DNA of 64,000 nt from Pantoea sp. Eser. Lineage in GTDB: Bacteria; Pseudomonadota; Gammaproteobacteria; Enterobacterales; Enterobacteriaceae. The stretch's first letter is position 1. Every line of letters begins with the position of its first letter. Shown here piece after piece: positions 18,049-30,921 of the stretch. The stretch lies in contig SZZY01000005.1 in assembly GCA_009830035.1 (NCBI GenBank), positions 186,001-250,000 of the forward strand, in the 5' to 3' direction. Below the pieces are notes generated by a model, which saw only the letters and a list, made by a program, of their open reading frames with translations, was not told the origin of the DNA and did no database searches. The translations under genes were made by a program, and so were the position numbers.

Positions 18049-19952
18049 CTACGCGCCGTTTTTCATTGACTCAAGCTCTTCCCAGCGCGCGAAAGCGGTT
18101 TCCAGTTCCTGCTCAGCCTGCGCCAGACTGTCCAGTACAGGTTGAGTCTGGTCATGGGCCTGGCTAAAGAAGTCCGGATGACTCATTTTCGCCTGCAGTT
18201 CGCCAATTCGCGCTTCAAGCTGTTCCAGCTTTTGCGGTAGCTGTTCCAGCTCACGCGCCAGGTTGTAGCTTAGTTTGTTGACGCTGCGTTTGGCAGCATC
18301 GCTTTTCTCTGCCGCAGGTTTTGCCACAGCACTACTTGCTTTCGCCGGGGCGCCCGCTTTCTGCTGCTTATAGGCCGCACGCTGCTGTTGGGCATCGTGA
18401 TAGCCGCCGACGAAGGTGCCGATCTCACCGTTGCCTTCGAAGATCCAGCACTCGGTGACGGTATTGTCGACAAACTGACGATCGTGGCTCACCAACAGCA
18501 CGGTGCCCTGATAGCCATCAATCAGCTCTTCCAGCAGCTCCAGCGTTTCAACGTCGAGGTCGTTGGTCGGTTCATCGAGAATCATCAGGTTGCTGGGACG
18601 AAGGAACAGACGCGCCAGCAGCAGGCGGTTACGCTCACCACCGGACAAGGCACGCACCGGCGTCATGGCGCGTTTAGGGTGGAACAGGAAGTCCTGCAGG
18701 TAGCCCAGCACGTGGCGCGGCTTGCCGTTGACCAGCACTTCCTGCTTGCCTTCAGCAAGGTTATCCATCATGGTCCGGACCGAGCTCGGCGCTGCGCTGG
18801 TCGAAATAGGCCACTTCCAGCTTGGTGCCAGAATGCACGCGGCCATGATCGGCTTGCAGCTGCTGCTGCATCAGGCGCAGCAAGGTGGTTTTACCGGCCG
18901 ATCAGCGCAATTTTATCGCCACGCTGCAACTGGGAAGAGAAATTCTTCACCAGTACTTTGCCGTCAACCGCATAGTCGACGTTTTCCAGCTCAAACACGA
19001 TTTTGCCCGAGCGCGAGGCTTCGCCCACCTGCATGTTGGCTTTGCCCATCACTTCGCGACGTTCTAAGCGTTCACGACGCAGCGCTTTCAGCGCACGCAC
19101 GCGGCCTTCGTTACGGGTACGACGCGCTTTGATGCCCTGACGGATCGAGACCTCTTCCTGCGCCAGCTTGCGGTCGAATTCAGCGTTCTGCATCTCTTCA
19201 ACGCGCAGCGCTTCCTCTTTCACTTCCAGATACTGGTCATAATTGCCCGGCCAGGAAACCAGCTTGCCGCGGTCGAGATCGACAATTCGCGTCGCCATGT
19301 TGCGAATAAACGAACGGTCGTGCGAGATAAACACGATGCTGCCGCTGAAGTTCTTCAGGAAGGTTTCCAGCCAGTCGATGGTTTCGATATCGAGGTGGTT
19401 AGTCGGCTCATCCAGCATCAGTACGCGTGGATTGCTGACCAGCGCCCGGCCGAGCGCCGCTTTACGCAGCCAGCCACCTGACAACGATGAAAGTTCGGTA
19501 TCAGGCTGCAGACCAATTTGCTCCAGCACATCATTGATACGGCTTTCCAGCTGCCGCAAGTTCTGGTGGTCAAGAATGCTTTGCAGACGCGCCATCTCAT
19601 TAAGGTTTTTATCGCTGGGATCTTCCATCACCACATGGGAAATGGCGTGATAAGCCTTGAGATGTTCGGCCTGTTCTTCCACGCCTTCGGCGACGAAGTC
19701 ATAAACTGAACCGGTAATATTGCGCGGCGGGTCCTGCTGCAGACGCGCAACGACCAAATCGGTTTCATAGACGATGCGACCATCATCCAGCGGCTGTTCG
19801 CCGTTGATGATCTTAATCAGGGTCGATTTACCGGCACCGTTACGGCCCACCAGACAGACGCGTTCGTTCTCTTCGATGTGCAGTTCGGTATTGTCTAACA
19901 GCGGCGCATCGCTGAAGGAGAGATAAGCGCCGTGGATACTGATTAATGACAT
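18049..19952 (-). pseudogene. uup: ABC-F ATPase Uup, frameshifted at the second P-loop
   Basis: Uup is a soluble ABC-F ATPase linked to ribosome function, four-way-junction DNA binding and precise transposon excision. The N-terminal half from 19952 is intact, with Walker A GRNGAGKST, signature LSGGWLRKAALGRAL and MLDEPTNHLD. At the second ABC domain the expected GPNGCGKTT is reduced: after IALIG about ten bases of the P-loop are missing, shifting the frame near 18898. KTTLLRLMQQQLQADHGRV and YFDQRSAEL then read in a second frame, and a further indel near 18780 shifts to MDNLAEGKQEV. The C-terminal half, with LSGGERNRLLLARLF, LDEPTNDLD and the terminal coiled coil, remains open to 18049. A 353-residue single-ABC fragment is the most that could be made. 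Confidence 0.9.
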
Positions 19953-19958
19953 GTAAAC

Positions 19959-22075
<2,117 letters not shown>

Positions 22076-22186
22076 ATCGTCACTTTTTAACTCTTGAGAA
22101 AATTGTTGCGCGTTATAGCGAATCGGAGACCTATGTCATAAAGTTAGCTACTTTTGTCTTGCGCGCCTGGTTTCAAGGAGATCACC

Positions 22187-23268
22187 ATGATTACGCTTTC
22201 CCGCTTATTTATTCATCCTGTGAAGTCGATGCGGGGATTGCAACTGTCGCATGCGCAGGTCTCAGACAGCGGACTGGCGTTTGATCGCCTGTTCATAGTG
22301 ACTGAACCTGATGGAACCTTTATTACGGCGCGACAATACCCGGAGATGGTCCGTTTCACGCCAACGATTCTGCCGGATGGCCTGCTGCTGGCACCGGACG
22401 GTACCCATTCAAGCGTTGGCTTCAGTGATTTCAGCGGGCAGTATCATCCGACTGAAGTCTGGGGCAACCATTTCACCGCCCGTATCGCACCAGACGCGAC
22501 CAATCAGTGGCTCAGTCAGTTCTTTCCGCGCGAGGTGCAGCTGCGCTGGGTCGGTCCGCAACCCGCCCGACGGGTCAAAAGTTTCGCGTCGGTGCCGCTC
22601 AGCTTTGCCGACGGCTTTCCGTTCCTGCTGGTCAACAGCGCTGCCCGGCCAGCGTCCGTGTCGAACAGTTTCGCCCGAATCTGGTGATCAGCGGTCCCGC
22701 AGCCTGGGAAGAAGATGGCTGGGCGGAGATTCAGATTGGCGGGGTGTTATTCGAGGTCACCAAACCGTGCAGCCGCTGCGTGTTCACCACCGCCAGCCCG
22801 GAGACCGGGCATAAACATCCGGCTGGCCAGCCACTGGCGACATTGCAGGGCTTTCGCAGCGCGCAGGACGGTAGCGGCGACATCGATTTCGGTCTGAATT
22901 TAATTGCCCGCAATTCGGGCGTGGTTCGCGCCGGCGATGAGGTTACCGTTATTAAACGTCATACGCCGCGTGTTTACGGCGCGGGTGAGGTGGTTCAGAC
23001 GCTGCAACCCCAGCGGCAGGCGCCGTCGGCCGTCAACATTACCTTTCAGGGTCAGACCTTCACCGGTGATAACCAGCAGGTGTTGCTGGAACAGCTGGAG
23101 ATGCAGGGTTTCCGTATCCCCTACTCCTGCCGGGCAGGTTTATGCGGCAGTTGTAAACTCAGGCTGGTTGCGGGTGAGGTGAAGGCCCTGAAGCAAAGCG
23201 CCATGGGTCAGGATGACACCCTGTTAAGTTGCAGCTGTATTCCGGCTGGCGATGTGGAACTGAACTGA
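22187..23268 (+). pseudogene. ycbX: MOSC-domain protein YcbX with 2Fe-2S domain, internal deletion with frameshift
   Basis: YcbX is a molybdenum-cofactor-dependent N-hydroxylated-base reductase (MOSC barrel plus C-terminal 2Fe-2S ferredoxin). The ATG at 22187 follows AAGGAGATCACC and gives [17 protein letters not shown]. Reading stays open to [14 protein letters not shown], then loses about nine codons and the frame near 22640. The remainder, [21 protein letters not shown], with the MOSC cysteine motif [10 protein letters not shown] and ferredoxin ligands CRAGLCGSC and LLSCSC, continues in another frame to 23268. The missing piece corresponds to the NEASLRDLQQR segment of the E. coli protein. 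Confidence 0.88.
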
Positions 23269-23269
23269 C

Positions 23270-23812
23270 TTACACCGCGCGGGCGTAGCGCGGCATAATA
23301 TCCTGACAGTAAGGTTGCAGACGGTCGTTCATCACTTTGATGGCATCGCCGAGCACCATCGATTTACCCGCCAGCGTCAGGCCGGGCTGTGCCAGCAGGC
23401 AGAGTGCAGCATGATCACCCTTCTCTACCACCAGCAGACGTGCCGGTTCGCCATTGTCCGCCAGCGTGACCTGCACCATCTCACCAATATTCGGCTGCAG
23501 GGCCCGCGCATAAGATGAGAAATGCCAGCTTTTCGGCATCAGCGGTTTCAGGAATCGTGCCGCCACCAGCGCATTCAACACCAGCTCAGCGCGGTGCTGG
23601 CTGCTCAACTTACACTGGCGACAGGTCTCTTCAAAGGTGTAATAGAGCGCGGCGTCATCAACACAAAAGTCGGTTTCATTAAACGCATCCGGGGTGAGCA
23701 TTTTGCGGGAATAGCGGGAACGAAAAAGCATACCGTCAGCCAGGTCGAGCATCGTTCGGTCGTGACTGGCATCAAAATACCAACGCCAGTTATCATCAGG
23801 TTTGATTTTCAT
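23270..23812 (-). CDS. zapC: Cell-division protein ZapC
   Basis: ZapC binds and bundles FtsZ filaments at the Z-ring. From the ATG at 23812 the product is exactly 180 residues, the E. coli length, starting [19 protein letters not shown]. Conserved pieces include [33 protein letters not shown] and PKSWHFSSY. An upstream in-frame start would add 29 unrelated residues. It is convergent with ycbX, with stops nearly touching. Intact. Confidence 0.93.
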   Translation of the reverse strand: MKIKPDDNWRWYFDASHDRTMLDLADGMLFRSRYSRKMLTPDAFNETDFCVDDAALYYTFEETCRQCKLSSQHRAELVLNALVAARFLKPLMPKSWHFSSYARALQPNIGEMVQVTLADNGEPARLLVVEKGDHAALCLLAQPGLTLAGKSMVLGDAIKVMNDRLQPYCQDIMPRYARAV

Positions 23813-23965
23813 AGTGTACCCTGTATTTACCGCTGCGCCAAAAATCACGCAGAATTCAGCGAAAAAAGAAACATAAGGAAAAGCTGAAAATTCGTGCAAC
23901 AGGCCAAAATATAAACGAGCCGGAAGGATAAATAAAACCCCCGGCCGACGATTGTAAGAAATGTC

Positions 23966-24976
23966 TTAGAGATACGTGACGATATCTTTAATTAATCCTG
24001 GCCCCTGATAAATAAAGCCGGAATAAATCTGTACCAGCGTCGCACCCGCTGCGATCTTCTCGCGTGCCGCGGTCAAAGAATCAATCCCGCCTACACCAAT
24101 AACTTGCAGTCGACCCTGCAGCTCCTGAGACAGGCGCTGAATCACCTCGGTGCTGCGCGACTGGACCGGACGGCCACTTAGCCCACCGGCCTCTTCAGCA
24201 TATTTAAGGCCACTCACCAGTGAACGATCGAGGGTGGTATTGGTGGCAATGACGCCATCAATCTGGTGGCGGACTAAACTGTCAGCGACCTGAATTAACT
24301 CTTCTTCGGTGAGGTCGGGGGCGATTTTTACCGCCACCGGAACATATTTTAAGTGACGCTGTTCCAGCTCTTTTTGTTTTTGTTTGATCGAGACCAGCAG
24401 ATCGTCCAGCGCTTCGCCATATTGCAGTGAACGTAATCCTGGGGTGTTCGGCGAAGAGATATTGATCGCAATATAACCGGCATGGGCGTAGACCTTTTCC
24501 ATGCAGATCAGATAGTCCTCTTTGCCATGCTCGACCGGCGTATCTTTATTCTTGCCAATATTGATCCCCAGTACCCCTTTAAAACGCGCTTTTTTGACGT
24601 TTTCAACCAGGTGATCAACGCCGAGATTATTGAACCCCATGCGATTAATAATGCCGCCCGCTTCGACTAAACGAAACATCCGCGGTTTGTCATTGCCCGG
24701 CTGGGCACGTGGCGTGACGGTACCGACCTCAACGAAGCCGAAACCCATCACGCCAAAGGCATCGATACATTCGGCATTTTTATCCAGACCTGCCGCCAGG
24801 CCGAGGGCGTTATCAAAGGTTAATCCCATGCAGGTTACCGGACGCGACGGCAGCTTCTGGCGGAATAACCCTTCCAGCGGTGTGCCGCTCATAAAACGCA
24901 GTTGCTGAAAGGTGAGTTCGTGCGCGCGCTCGGGGTCGAGTTTAAACAGCGCCGGTCGGACGATAGGATAAAACAT
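23966..24976 (-). CDS. pyrD: Dihydroorotate dehydrogenase (quinone), class 2
   Basis: PyrD oxidises dihydroorotate to orotate with FMN and passes electrons to quinone at the inner membrane, the fourth step of pyrimidine synthesis. The 336-residue ORF matches E. coli. An N-terminal membrane-associated helix pair precedes the barrel. [11 protein letters not shown] and [11 protein letters not shown] form the FMN region, [11 protein letters not shown] contains the catalytic serine loop, and GVGGIDS and [13 protein letters not shown] bind the FMN phosphate. The ATG is preceded by AGGAGAG. Intact. Confidence 0.97.
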   Translation of the reverse strand: MFYPIVRPALFKLDPERAHELTFQQLRFMSGTPLEGLFRQKLPSRPVTCMGLTFDNALGLAAGLDKNAECIDAFGVMGFGFVEVGTVTPRAQPGNDKPRMFRLVEAGGIINRMGFNNLGVDHLVENVKKARFKGVLGINIGKNKDTPVEHGKEDYLICMEKVYAHAGYIAINISSPNTPGLRSLQYGEALDDLLVSIKQKQKELEQRHLKYVPVAVKIAPDLTEEELIQVADSLVRHQIDGVIATNTTLDRSLVSGLKYAEEAGGLSGRPVQSRSTEVIQRLSQELQGRLQVIGVGGIDSLTAAREKIAAGATLVQIYSGFIYQGPGLIKDIVTYL

Positions 24977-25110
24977 GCACTCTCCTGAAGGACGGAAGCA
25001 ATCGTGAAAGTCGGTGCACGGGAAAATGCGCGCAAGAATGGTAAAGTGCTCTGGCGCAAAAGTAAATCGAACGGCGAGGATGGGGAAAAGTATCTGAAGC
25101 TGAGTTGATC

Positions 25111-26424
25111 TTACCCCACGGAATCGTTTACGGGGTCGATTCGGGCGTGTGCAGGGAACAGGTATTCACGCAGAATACCGCGACGCAGCATGATGCCAAA
25201 AATGCCGATACAGACGGACGCTTCCGCCAGCACCATCGACCAGGCGGCACCTATCGCCCCATACTGCCATGCCAGCAGGCAGCGAAGCGGCACGTTAATG
25301 ACCCCGGCCGCCATCATCACCAGCATACGCTGGCGCGCCAGGCCGTGCGGGATCAGGATCTGCAAACCGGCCGGATACGAGATATTGCCGAACAGGAAGC
25401 AGAGCACGAACACCCGCAGCACATCCGCCGACGGCATAAACACTTTGCCCAGCAGCAGTGACACCACCTGATTCGGCAAACAGCCAGGTAAATATCACAA
25501 TCGACAGGCTGAGAGAAAAGGAGAGCAGCAAACTTTTGCGGGTTGCGGCAATCGCTGCGCGCTTATCGCGTCCAAACATGTGGCTGACGCGTGGGAAGAA
25601 GGTACTGCCAATCTGTTCCGGCACCGAGTTCGCCGCTTTACGCAGGCGATCTGCCCCGTTGTAGATACCGACCATGACCATATAGTGCGAGGTAAACGAC
25701 GCGAGGATCACCACATTGACGCTGTTAAAAAGATTGGCCCCGGCGATAGCGATAAACACATCCATGCTGTCGGTAATGCGCTGTTTGATTTCGCGTGGCT
25801 CAAAGCGGTAACGGCCTATCACCTTCATCTCCAGCACAAACTTCAGGGTGATGGCCGCACTGATAATCGAAACGGCACTGGGGATCAGGGCGGCCAGCCA
25901 GGTATGGTATCCTCAGGCGTTTTGACCAGCAAAAAGACCAGCGGGATGGCGCAGAAGTTACCAAAGGTAGCAATCACCGCCGTTTTGCCGAGCTTCTCAA
26001 AGCCCTGCATCAGCCAGCCAAACGAAAACAGCGAGCCGATCAGCGTGGTGCAGTTAGCAAGGATAATAAAGAACAGCGGATGCCAGGCCGGATTAAACCA
26101 GGTGGCCGTCAACAAGGTGCCGCTGGTCAGCACCAGCAGCATCAGTTTGGCATTGAAAGTCGACCAGAACAGCTGACTGACCCGCGCTTTGTCATCACGA
26201 TGGTGAGCAATATCTTTGGTGGTAAACACATTAAACCCCCAGTCGGAGACGGTGCTGCAATAGAGCACGCAGGCAATCGCCAGCGCCAGGGTCCCCATCT
26301 GCTCGACGCTGAGGATGCGCGCCAGATAAGGCAAGGTCGCCAGCGGAAACAGAAACGAAGCGCCGCGGTAGGCCAGCAGTGAGAAGATATTAATAATCAG
26401 AATTTTATCAAGAACTTTTGCCAT
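25111..26424 (-). pseudogene. Wzx-like polysaccharide flippase (MATE/RfbX family), two frameshifts
   Basis: This is a multi-pass membrane protein of the polysaccharide transporter (Wzx/RfbX) type, which moves lipid-linked oligosaccharides across the inner membrane. The first 179 residues start MAKVLDKILIINIFSLLAYRG and show membrane helices with LATLPYLARILSVEQMGTLA, the typical flippase start. A frameshift near 25908 moves the reading to LIPSAVSIISAAITLKF and RRSAANSVPEQIGSTFFPRVSHMFGR-type sequence (I read RLRKAANSVPEQIGSTFFP). A second near 25485 moves it to QVVSLLLGKVFMPSADVLRV, which runs to the stop at 25111. Restored length is about 440 residues, normal for the family. The neighbouring glycosyltransferase is also broken. 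The polysaccharide is unknown. Confidence 0.85.
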
Positions 26425-26507
26425 GTCGCAACAACCTTATACACATTGCATGTCTCACCTTCTCATTTCGCTAAGGCATAAACAATATTGCTAAACACTT
26501 TTCAGAA

Positions 26508-27489
26508 TCAGGCTGCGCGGTTAATTTCTTTTTTGACCTTGTAACGCTGCAAGGCAATAAACAGGTCCGGTTGATTGAACAGCAACCACTCTTTAAAATT
26601 CTGCGCTTTCACACCACGGCCCATAAAACGGATGGCATTACGCACATATTCCGGCACCGGCGTTTGATTATACAGTGATAAATAGATCATCAGGCGGAAC
26701 GAGTGGGTTAAATAGGCTTTCTCCAGCATCGTGCGCCGCTCTGTTTTAGCCTGGGAGCTATTTAAGGTATTGTAGGCGTGCATAAACGCGTCGTAGCGCT
26801 GAAAGAAAAACTCATCGCCTTTGGTACTGTTTGTCAGCGAGCCGCTGCCAATACGCTGCTTATAATAAACCTGACGGCTGACCCACGCCTGCTGACATTT
26901 CATAAACACCGACAGCGTGAAATTATGATCTTCATGAATCCGACGAACGAAACGCAATTTATGCTGCTCTATCACGCTTTTTCTCAGCACGTAGTTCCAG
27001 ACCGCCGAGGTATAGCTGCCGTTACGCAGCAGGCGCATAAAGACTTCCTGCGGCGGCTGCACACCAAACTGGTCATGTTTGACTTTGGGCGAGGTTACCT
27101 TGATATGGCCATCTTCGTAGACGCAGGAATTAAAGCAGAACAGGTCGGTGCGGGGATTTTTCTCCACCACCGCTGGCCAGTTCCGCCACCAGCCCATCAA
27201 CCACTACGTCATCCGGATCACAGAAGAACAGGAACTCGCCCTGTGCCAGCGCAATACCGGTATTGCGGGCATTGCCCAGTCCGCCGTTTTCAATGGTGAT
27301 GACTTTTACCTGAGAAAGATGCGCATAATTCTGTTGAATCAGGGCCAGTGTTCCATCGGTTAATCCATCATTAACAATGATTATTTCATTGGGCGCTTTT
27401 ACCTGGCTCAATAGTGAATCAACGCGCTCTACAATATATTTCCCAACGTTGTAAGTCGGAATAATCACCGATAACAGGATGTCAGACAT
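26508..27489 (-). pseudogene. Family 2 glycosyltransferase, one frameshift
   Basis: This is a GT-A fold (GT2) glycosyltransferase that would add a sugar to a surface polysaccharide repeat unit. From the ATG at 27489, MSDILLSVIIPTYNVGKYIV is the nucleotide-sugar-binding start. IIIVNDGLTDGT is the usual NDGSTDGT motif with Leu for Ser, GGLGNARNTGIA follows, and FFCDPDDVV carries the DxD metal site. The frame breaks near 27176, apparently by one extra base after AELA; VVEKNPRTDLFCFNSC and the acceptor-side motif RRIHEDHNFTLSVF continue in the next frame to 26508. It lies 83 bases upstream of the flippase and probably shared its transcript. Donor and acceptor cannot be told. Confidence 0.85.
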
Positions 27490-28211
27490 AGGCAATTCTC
27501 TGCTGTTAGAAAATGACAATACGATTCACCTGCCTGATGCAGGTCGTGACCAGAGGCGAAACGTCGGAAAAGAAGTATTCATTATTAGGGCTGCTTACTT
27601 TGAGCCTGATTATCTTAAACCGGTTAAGCCGATAAAGACCAGTCGCGAAAAAATAGCGCAGTAAAAAACTGGCTGTCACTGTTAAATAAGTTGCATCTAT
27701 AGTCCGGTGCGACGTTAAAACGGTTGAGGGTTGATTTAATTTTGCGGTAAAAAGCAGCGGTAACCAGCATCCGGAAAATGTAAGCGAATACCTTAAAGCG
27801 TTAATATCTTCATCATTACATTCTTTTCGTTTCAGTGACGTTTCTGCAATTAATCTGAGCCTTTGTCTCTTTCCCACCCTCGGAGGGATTGATTTTATAT
27901 CGCTTTTCCTGATTTTTTGCCCAGCCGCCTCGTTTTTCTCGCCCCTCACCATAATAAGAATGTTTAAGCAATCAGCCAGCGGATGATTTACCGGCTACGG
28001 TTCGCTTATTTTGTAATCTCGCTTTATCAGCTTTAATGAGTGATCGGGCGAATAGCCCGAAATTTAAGAATTATCGGAAGCCGCTTTATCACGGCTTATT
28101 GCTTAACCCGCCTATTTGCAGATTTCACTTTTAGATTGCCGGATAAATCATTTAAGCCCACTCCCCTGCTCTGACAGTATGAAGACATAAGTTCTCAACA
28201 TTAGATAATCA
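27490..28211. other. Gene-free stretch between the polysaccharide insert and ssuE
   Basis: About 720 bases hold no recognisable gene. A 148-codon minus-strand reading frame (27506-27952) has no family features and no good ribosome-binding site. Composition is more AT-rich than the flanks. Two small hairpins are visible near 28045-28064 (TCGGGC/GCCCGA) and 28079-28100 (AAGCCG/CGGCTT). The stretch may be residue of deleted genes or a long regulatory region. Confidence 0.5.
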
Positions 28212-28226
28212 ATAACTTTTAGTTAT
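28212..28226 (+). promoter_or_regulatory. Inverted repeat upstream of ssuE, candidate LysR-type (Cbl/CysB) operator
   Basis: ATAACT-TTT-AGTTAT is a perfect 15-base inverted repeat ending 11 bases before the ssuE ATG. The E. coli ssu operon is activated by Cbl, a LysR-type regulator related to CysB, under sulfate starvation; LysR-type boxes have this ATAAC...GTTAT character. Assignment to Cbl is inference. The position so close to the start is unusual for an activator and might reflect a proximal site. Confidence 0.45.
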
Positions 28227-28237
28227 AAGTGGTGATA

Positions 28238-28780
28238 ATGCGAGTTATCACGCTGGCAGGCAGCCACGGTTTCCTTCACGCTCAACGTCGTTACTGACGC
28301 TGTGTCAGCACAAACTGGAAGCACGGGGTATCGAAGTCATTCCGTGGAATATTCATAACTTCCAGCCGGACGATCTGATCAATGCGCGTTTTGACGCCCC
28401 GGCGCTGCTGGCGTTACGCGAAGATCTGGCCGCTGCGGATGGCCTGATTGTGGCGACACCAATCTATAAAGCCTCTTTTTCTTTCTGGCGCACTCAAAAC
28501 CCTGCTCGATCTGCTGCTGGAACGCGCGTTAGAGCACAAGGTGGTGCTGCCCTTAGCCAGCGGCGGCAGTGCCGGCCATATGCTGGCCCTCGACTACGCG
28601 TTAAAGCCGGTGCTCAACGCGCTGAAAGCGCAGAAAATTCTGCACGGAGTGTATGCCGAAGATAACCAGATTCATCATTACGATCGTCAGCCGGAGCTAC
28701 AAGACTCGCTGGCACAGCGCCTTGACGACGCGGTTGCCGCGTTCTGGCTGGCGCTGACCCGTCATCATCCAGTTGCATAA
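28238..28780 (+). pseudogene. ssuE: NADPH-dependent FMN reductase SsuE, two frameshifts
   Basis: SsuE supplies reduced FMN to the sulfonate monooxygenase SsuD. The start MRVITLAGSHG is followed by a one-base loss near 28274 (expected FPSRSTSLLTL reads in the next frame), so translation from the ATG ends within about 20 codons. A second lesion near 28480-28486 is a duplicated TTCT: the expected [21 protein letters not shown] needs those four bases removed. After it, [20 protein letters not shown] (flavodoxin-like core) and [18 protein letters not shown] read to the stop at 28780. It is first in the ssu operon. Confidence 0.93.
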
Positions 28781-28801
28781 GCGGTATAAAGGAGCAGTTC
28801 G

Positions 28802-29755
28802 ATGAAACAGAGGTTCGCTAAATGGCTGACGGCGGGATTATTACTGGCTGGCCTGCAGGCGCAGGCTACTGAGCCCGATCCGGCACAAATCCGTATCGGT
28901 TACCAAAAAGGGTCAGTCAGTACGGTGCTGGCAAAGTCGCACCAGCTATTAGAGAAGCGTTTTCCGCACACCAAGATTCAGTGGATTGAATTTCCGGCCG
29001 GTCCGCAGATGCTGGAAGCGCTGAATGTGAACAGTATCGATCTCGGCAGTACCGGCGATCTTCCGCCGCTGTTCGCCCAAGCAGCGGGCGCTGATTTATT
29101 GTACGTCGGTTCCGAACCGCCCAAGCCGCAGGCTGAGGTGATTCTGGTACCGAAAACCAGCGCGCTGCGACAGGTAGCGGATCTTAAAGGTAAGAAAGTC
29201 GCCTTTCAGAAAGGCTCCAGCTCACACAATTTACTGTTGCGCGCCCTGCAGCAGGCTGGCCTGAGCTTTAAAGATATCACCCCGGTTTATCTTACTCCTG
29301 CGGATGCCCGTGCCGCATTCCGGCAAGGGAACGTTGATGCCTGGGCGATCTGGGATCCCTATTACTCGTAGGTGCTGTTACAGGGCAATTCCCGGGTGCT
29401 GGTTGATGGCAGCAAACTCAATCTGACCGGCTCGTTCTATTTAGTCACCCGCAGTTATGCCGAGGCGCACGGCGCATTTATTCAGCAGGTGCTGGACACC
29501 TTTAGCGCGGCCGATGCGCTGACCGTTAGCCAGCGTCCGCAGAGTATTACGCTGTTGGCACAGGCGATAGGCTTACCCGAGCCGGTGATTGCCAGCTATC
29601 TCAGTCATCGTCCACCCACCACCATTACGCCGGTTAGCGACAAAACGGCGGTTGCCCAACAGCACACCGCTGACCTGTTCTATGCCAATCATCTGCTGCC
29701 AGTGAAAGTATCGATTCACGATCGCATCTGGCAACCGCATACCGTGACTCAATAA
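28802..29755 (+). pseudogene. ssuA: Alkanesulfonate-binding protein SsuA, nonsense codon
   Basis: SsuA is the periplasmic binding protein of the SsuABC importer. Signal peptide MKQRFAKWLTAGLLLAGLQAQA leads to the mature start TEPDPAQIRIGYQKG. The reading frame is continuous across 317 codons except for TAG at 29369-29371, between WAIWDPYYS and VLLQGNSRVLV, where Ala or a similar residue is expected. The truncated product (189 residues) would lack most of the second lobe. Everything else, including GSTGDLPPLFAQAAGADLLY, is conserved, so the stop looks recent. Confidence 0.94.
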
Positions 29756-29765
29756 GGAGCAAAAA

Positions 29766-30911
29766 ATGGTATCCATATTCTGGTTTCTGCCGACCCATGG
29801 TGACGGCCACTATCTTGGCACCGCAGAAGGCGCACGTCCGGTGGATCACGTCTATCTTCAACAGGTGGCGCAGGCAGCCGATCGTCTCGGCTTTGGCGGC
29901 GTACTGATCCCAACCGGTCGATCCTGTAAAGATGCCTGGCTGGTTGCCGCGTCATTGATCCCGGTGACGCAGCGCCTGCGTTTTCTGGTGGCTTTACGCC
30001 CTGGCGTGATTTCACCGACCCAGGCGGCGCGTCAGGCGGCGACGCTGGATCGCTTATCCAACGGCCGCGCGCTGTTTAATCTGGTCACCGGCGGCGATCC
30101 GGAAGAGCTGGCGGGCGACGGTGTTTTCCTTGATCACCGTGAGCGCTACGCCGAATCAGCTGAATTTACCCGCGTCTGGCGTCGGGTGCTGGAGGGCGAA
30201 ACGGTCGATTACGAAGGCAAGCACGTTAAGGTACGCGGTGCCCGCCTGATGTTTAAGCCGGTACAGCAACCGCGTCCACCGTTATGGTTTGGTGGCTCGT
30301 CTGAACCGGCGCAGGATCTGGCGGCTGAACAGGTCGATGTCTATCTCACCTAGGGTGAGCCACCGGCTCTGGTGAAAGAGAAAATCGACCAGGTCCGCGC
30401 CAAAGCCGCCGCGCAGGGACGTACGGTACGTTTCGGTATTCGTCTCCATGTGATCGTGCGTGAAACCAATGAAGAAGCCTGGCAGGCCGCCGACAAACCG
30501 ATCGCCAATGTGGACGATGCCACCATCGCCAAAGCGCAGGCCGCGTTTCAGCGGGCAGATTCGGTCGGTCAGCGCCGGATGGCGGCGCTACACGGCGGTC
30601 GACGCGACAAGCTGGAAATCAGCCCGAACCTGTGGGCCGGCGTCGGCCTAGTGCGCAGCGTCGCAGGCACCGCGCTGGTCGGCGACGGACCCACGGTCGC
30701 CGCGCGAATTGAAGAGTATGAAGCGCTGGGTATTGAAACCTTTATTTTGTCGGGCTATCCACACCTGGAAGAAGCTTATCGGGTTGGCGAACTGCTGTTC
30801 CCGCATCTCGATCTGCAGGTTCCGCTGGTACCCCAGCCGCGCGTAGTGCAGGCACACGGTGAAGCGGTCGCCAACGATTTTACCCATGAGAAAAAAGTCG
30901 CCCGGGGGTGA
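29766..30911 (+). pseudogene. ssuD: Alkanesulfonate monooxygenase SsuD, nonsense codon
   Basis: SsuD is the FMNH2-dependent monooxygenase that desulfonates alkanesulfonates to aldehyde and sulfite (bacterial luciferase-like barrel). The frame reads [19 protein letters not shown] to 381 codons, the family length, interrupted once by TAG at 30351-30353. That is within YLT-GEPP, where the family has Trp (TGG to TAG is one base). Catalytic-loop and flavin regions [24 protein letters not shown] and [20 protein letters not shown] are preserved. The 195-residue truncated product would be an incomplete barrel. Confidence 0.95.
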
Positions 30912-30921
30912 GGAGAACATC

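Noticed and set aside
24991..25006. PurR-like box upstream of pyrD
   Set aside because: Only about 9 of 16 positions agree with the PurR consensus by eye; too weak to annotate.
27506..27952. 148-codon minus-strand reading frame upstream of the glycosyltransferase
   Set aside because: No recognisable domain, unusual composition, no ribosome-binding site, and it lies in an AT-rich non-coding stretch; likely a chance frame.
29369..30353. Programmed stop-codon readthrough (selenocysteine/pyrrolysine or recoding) in ssuA/ssuD
   Set aside because: No SECIS-like structure was evident, stops are of all three types across the window, and neighbouring genes also have frameshifts.
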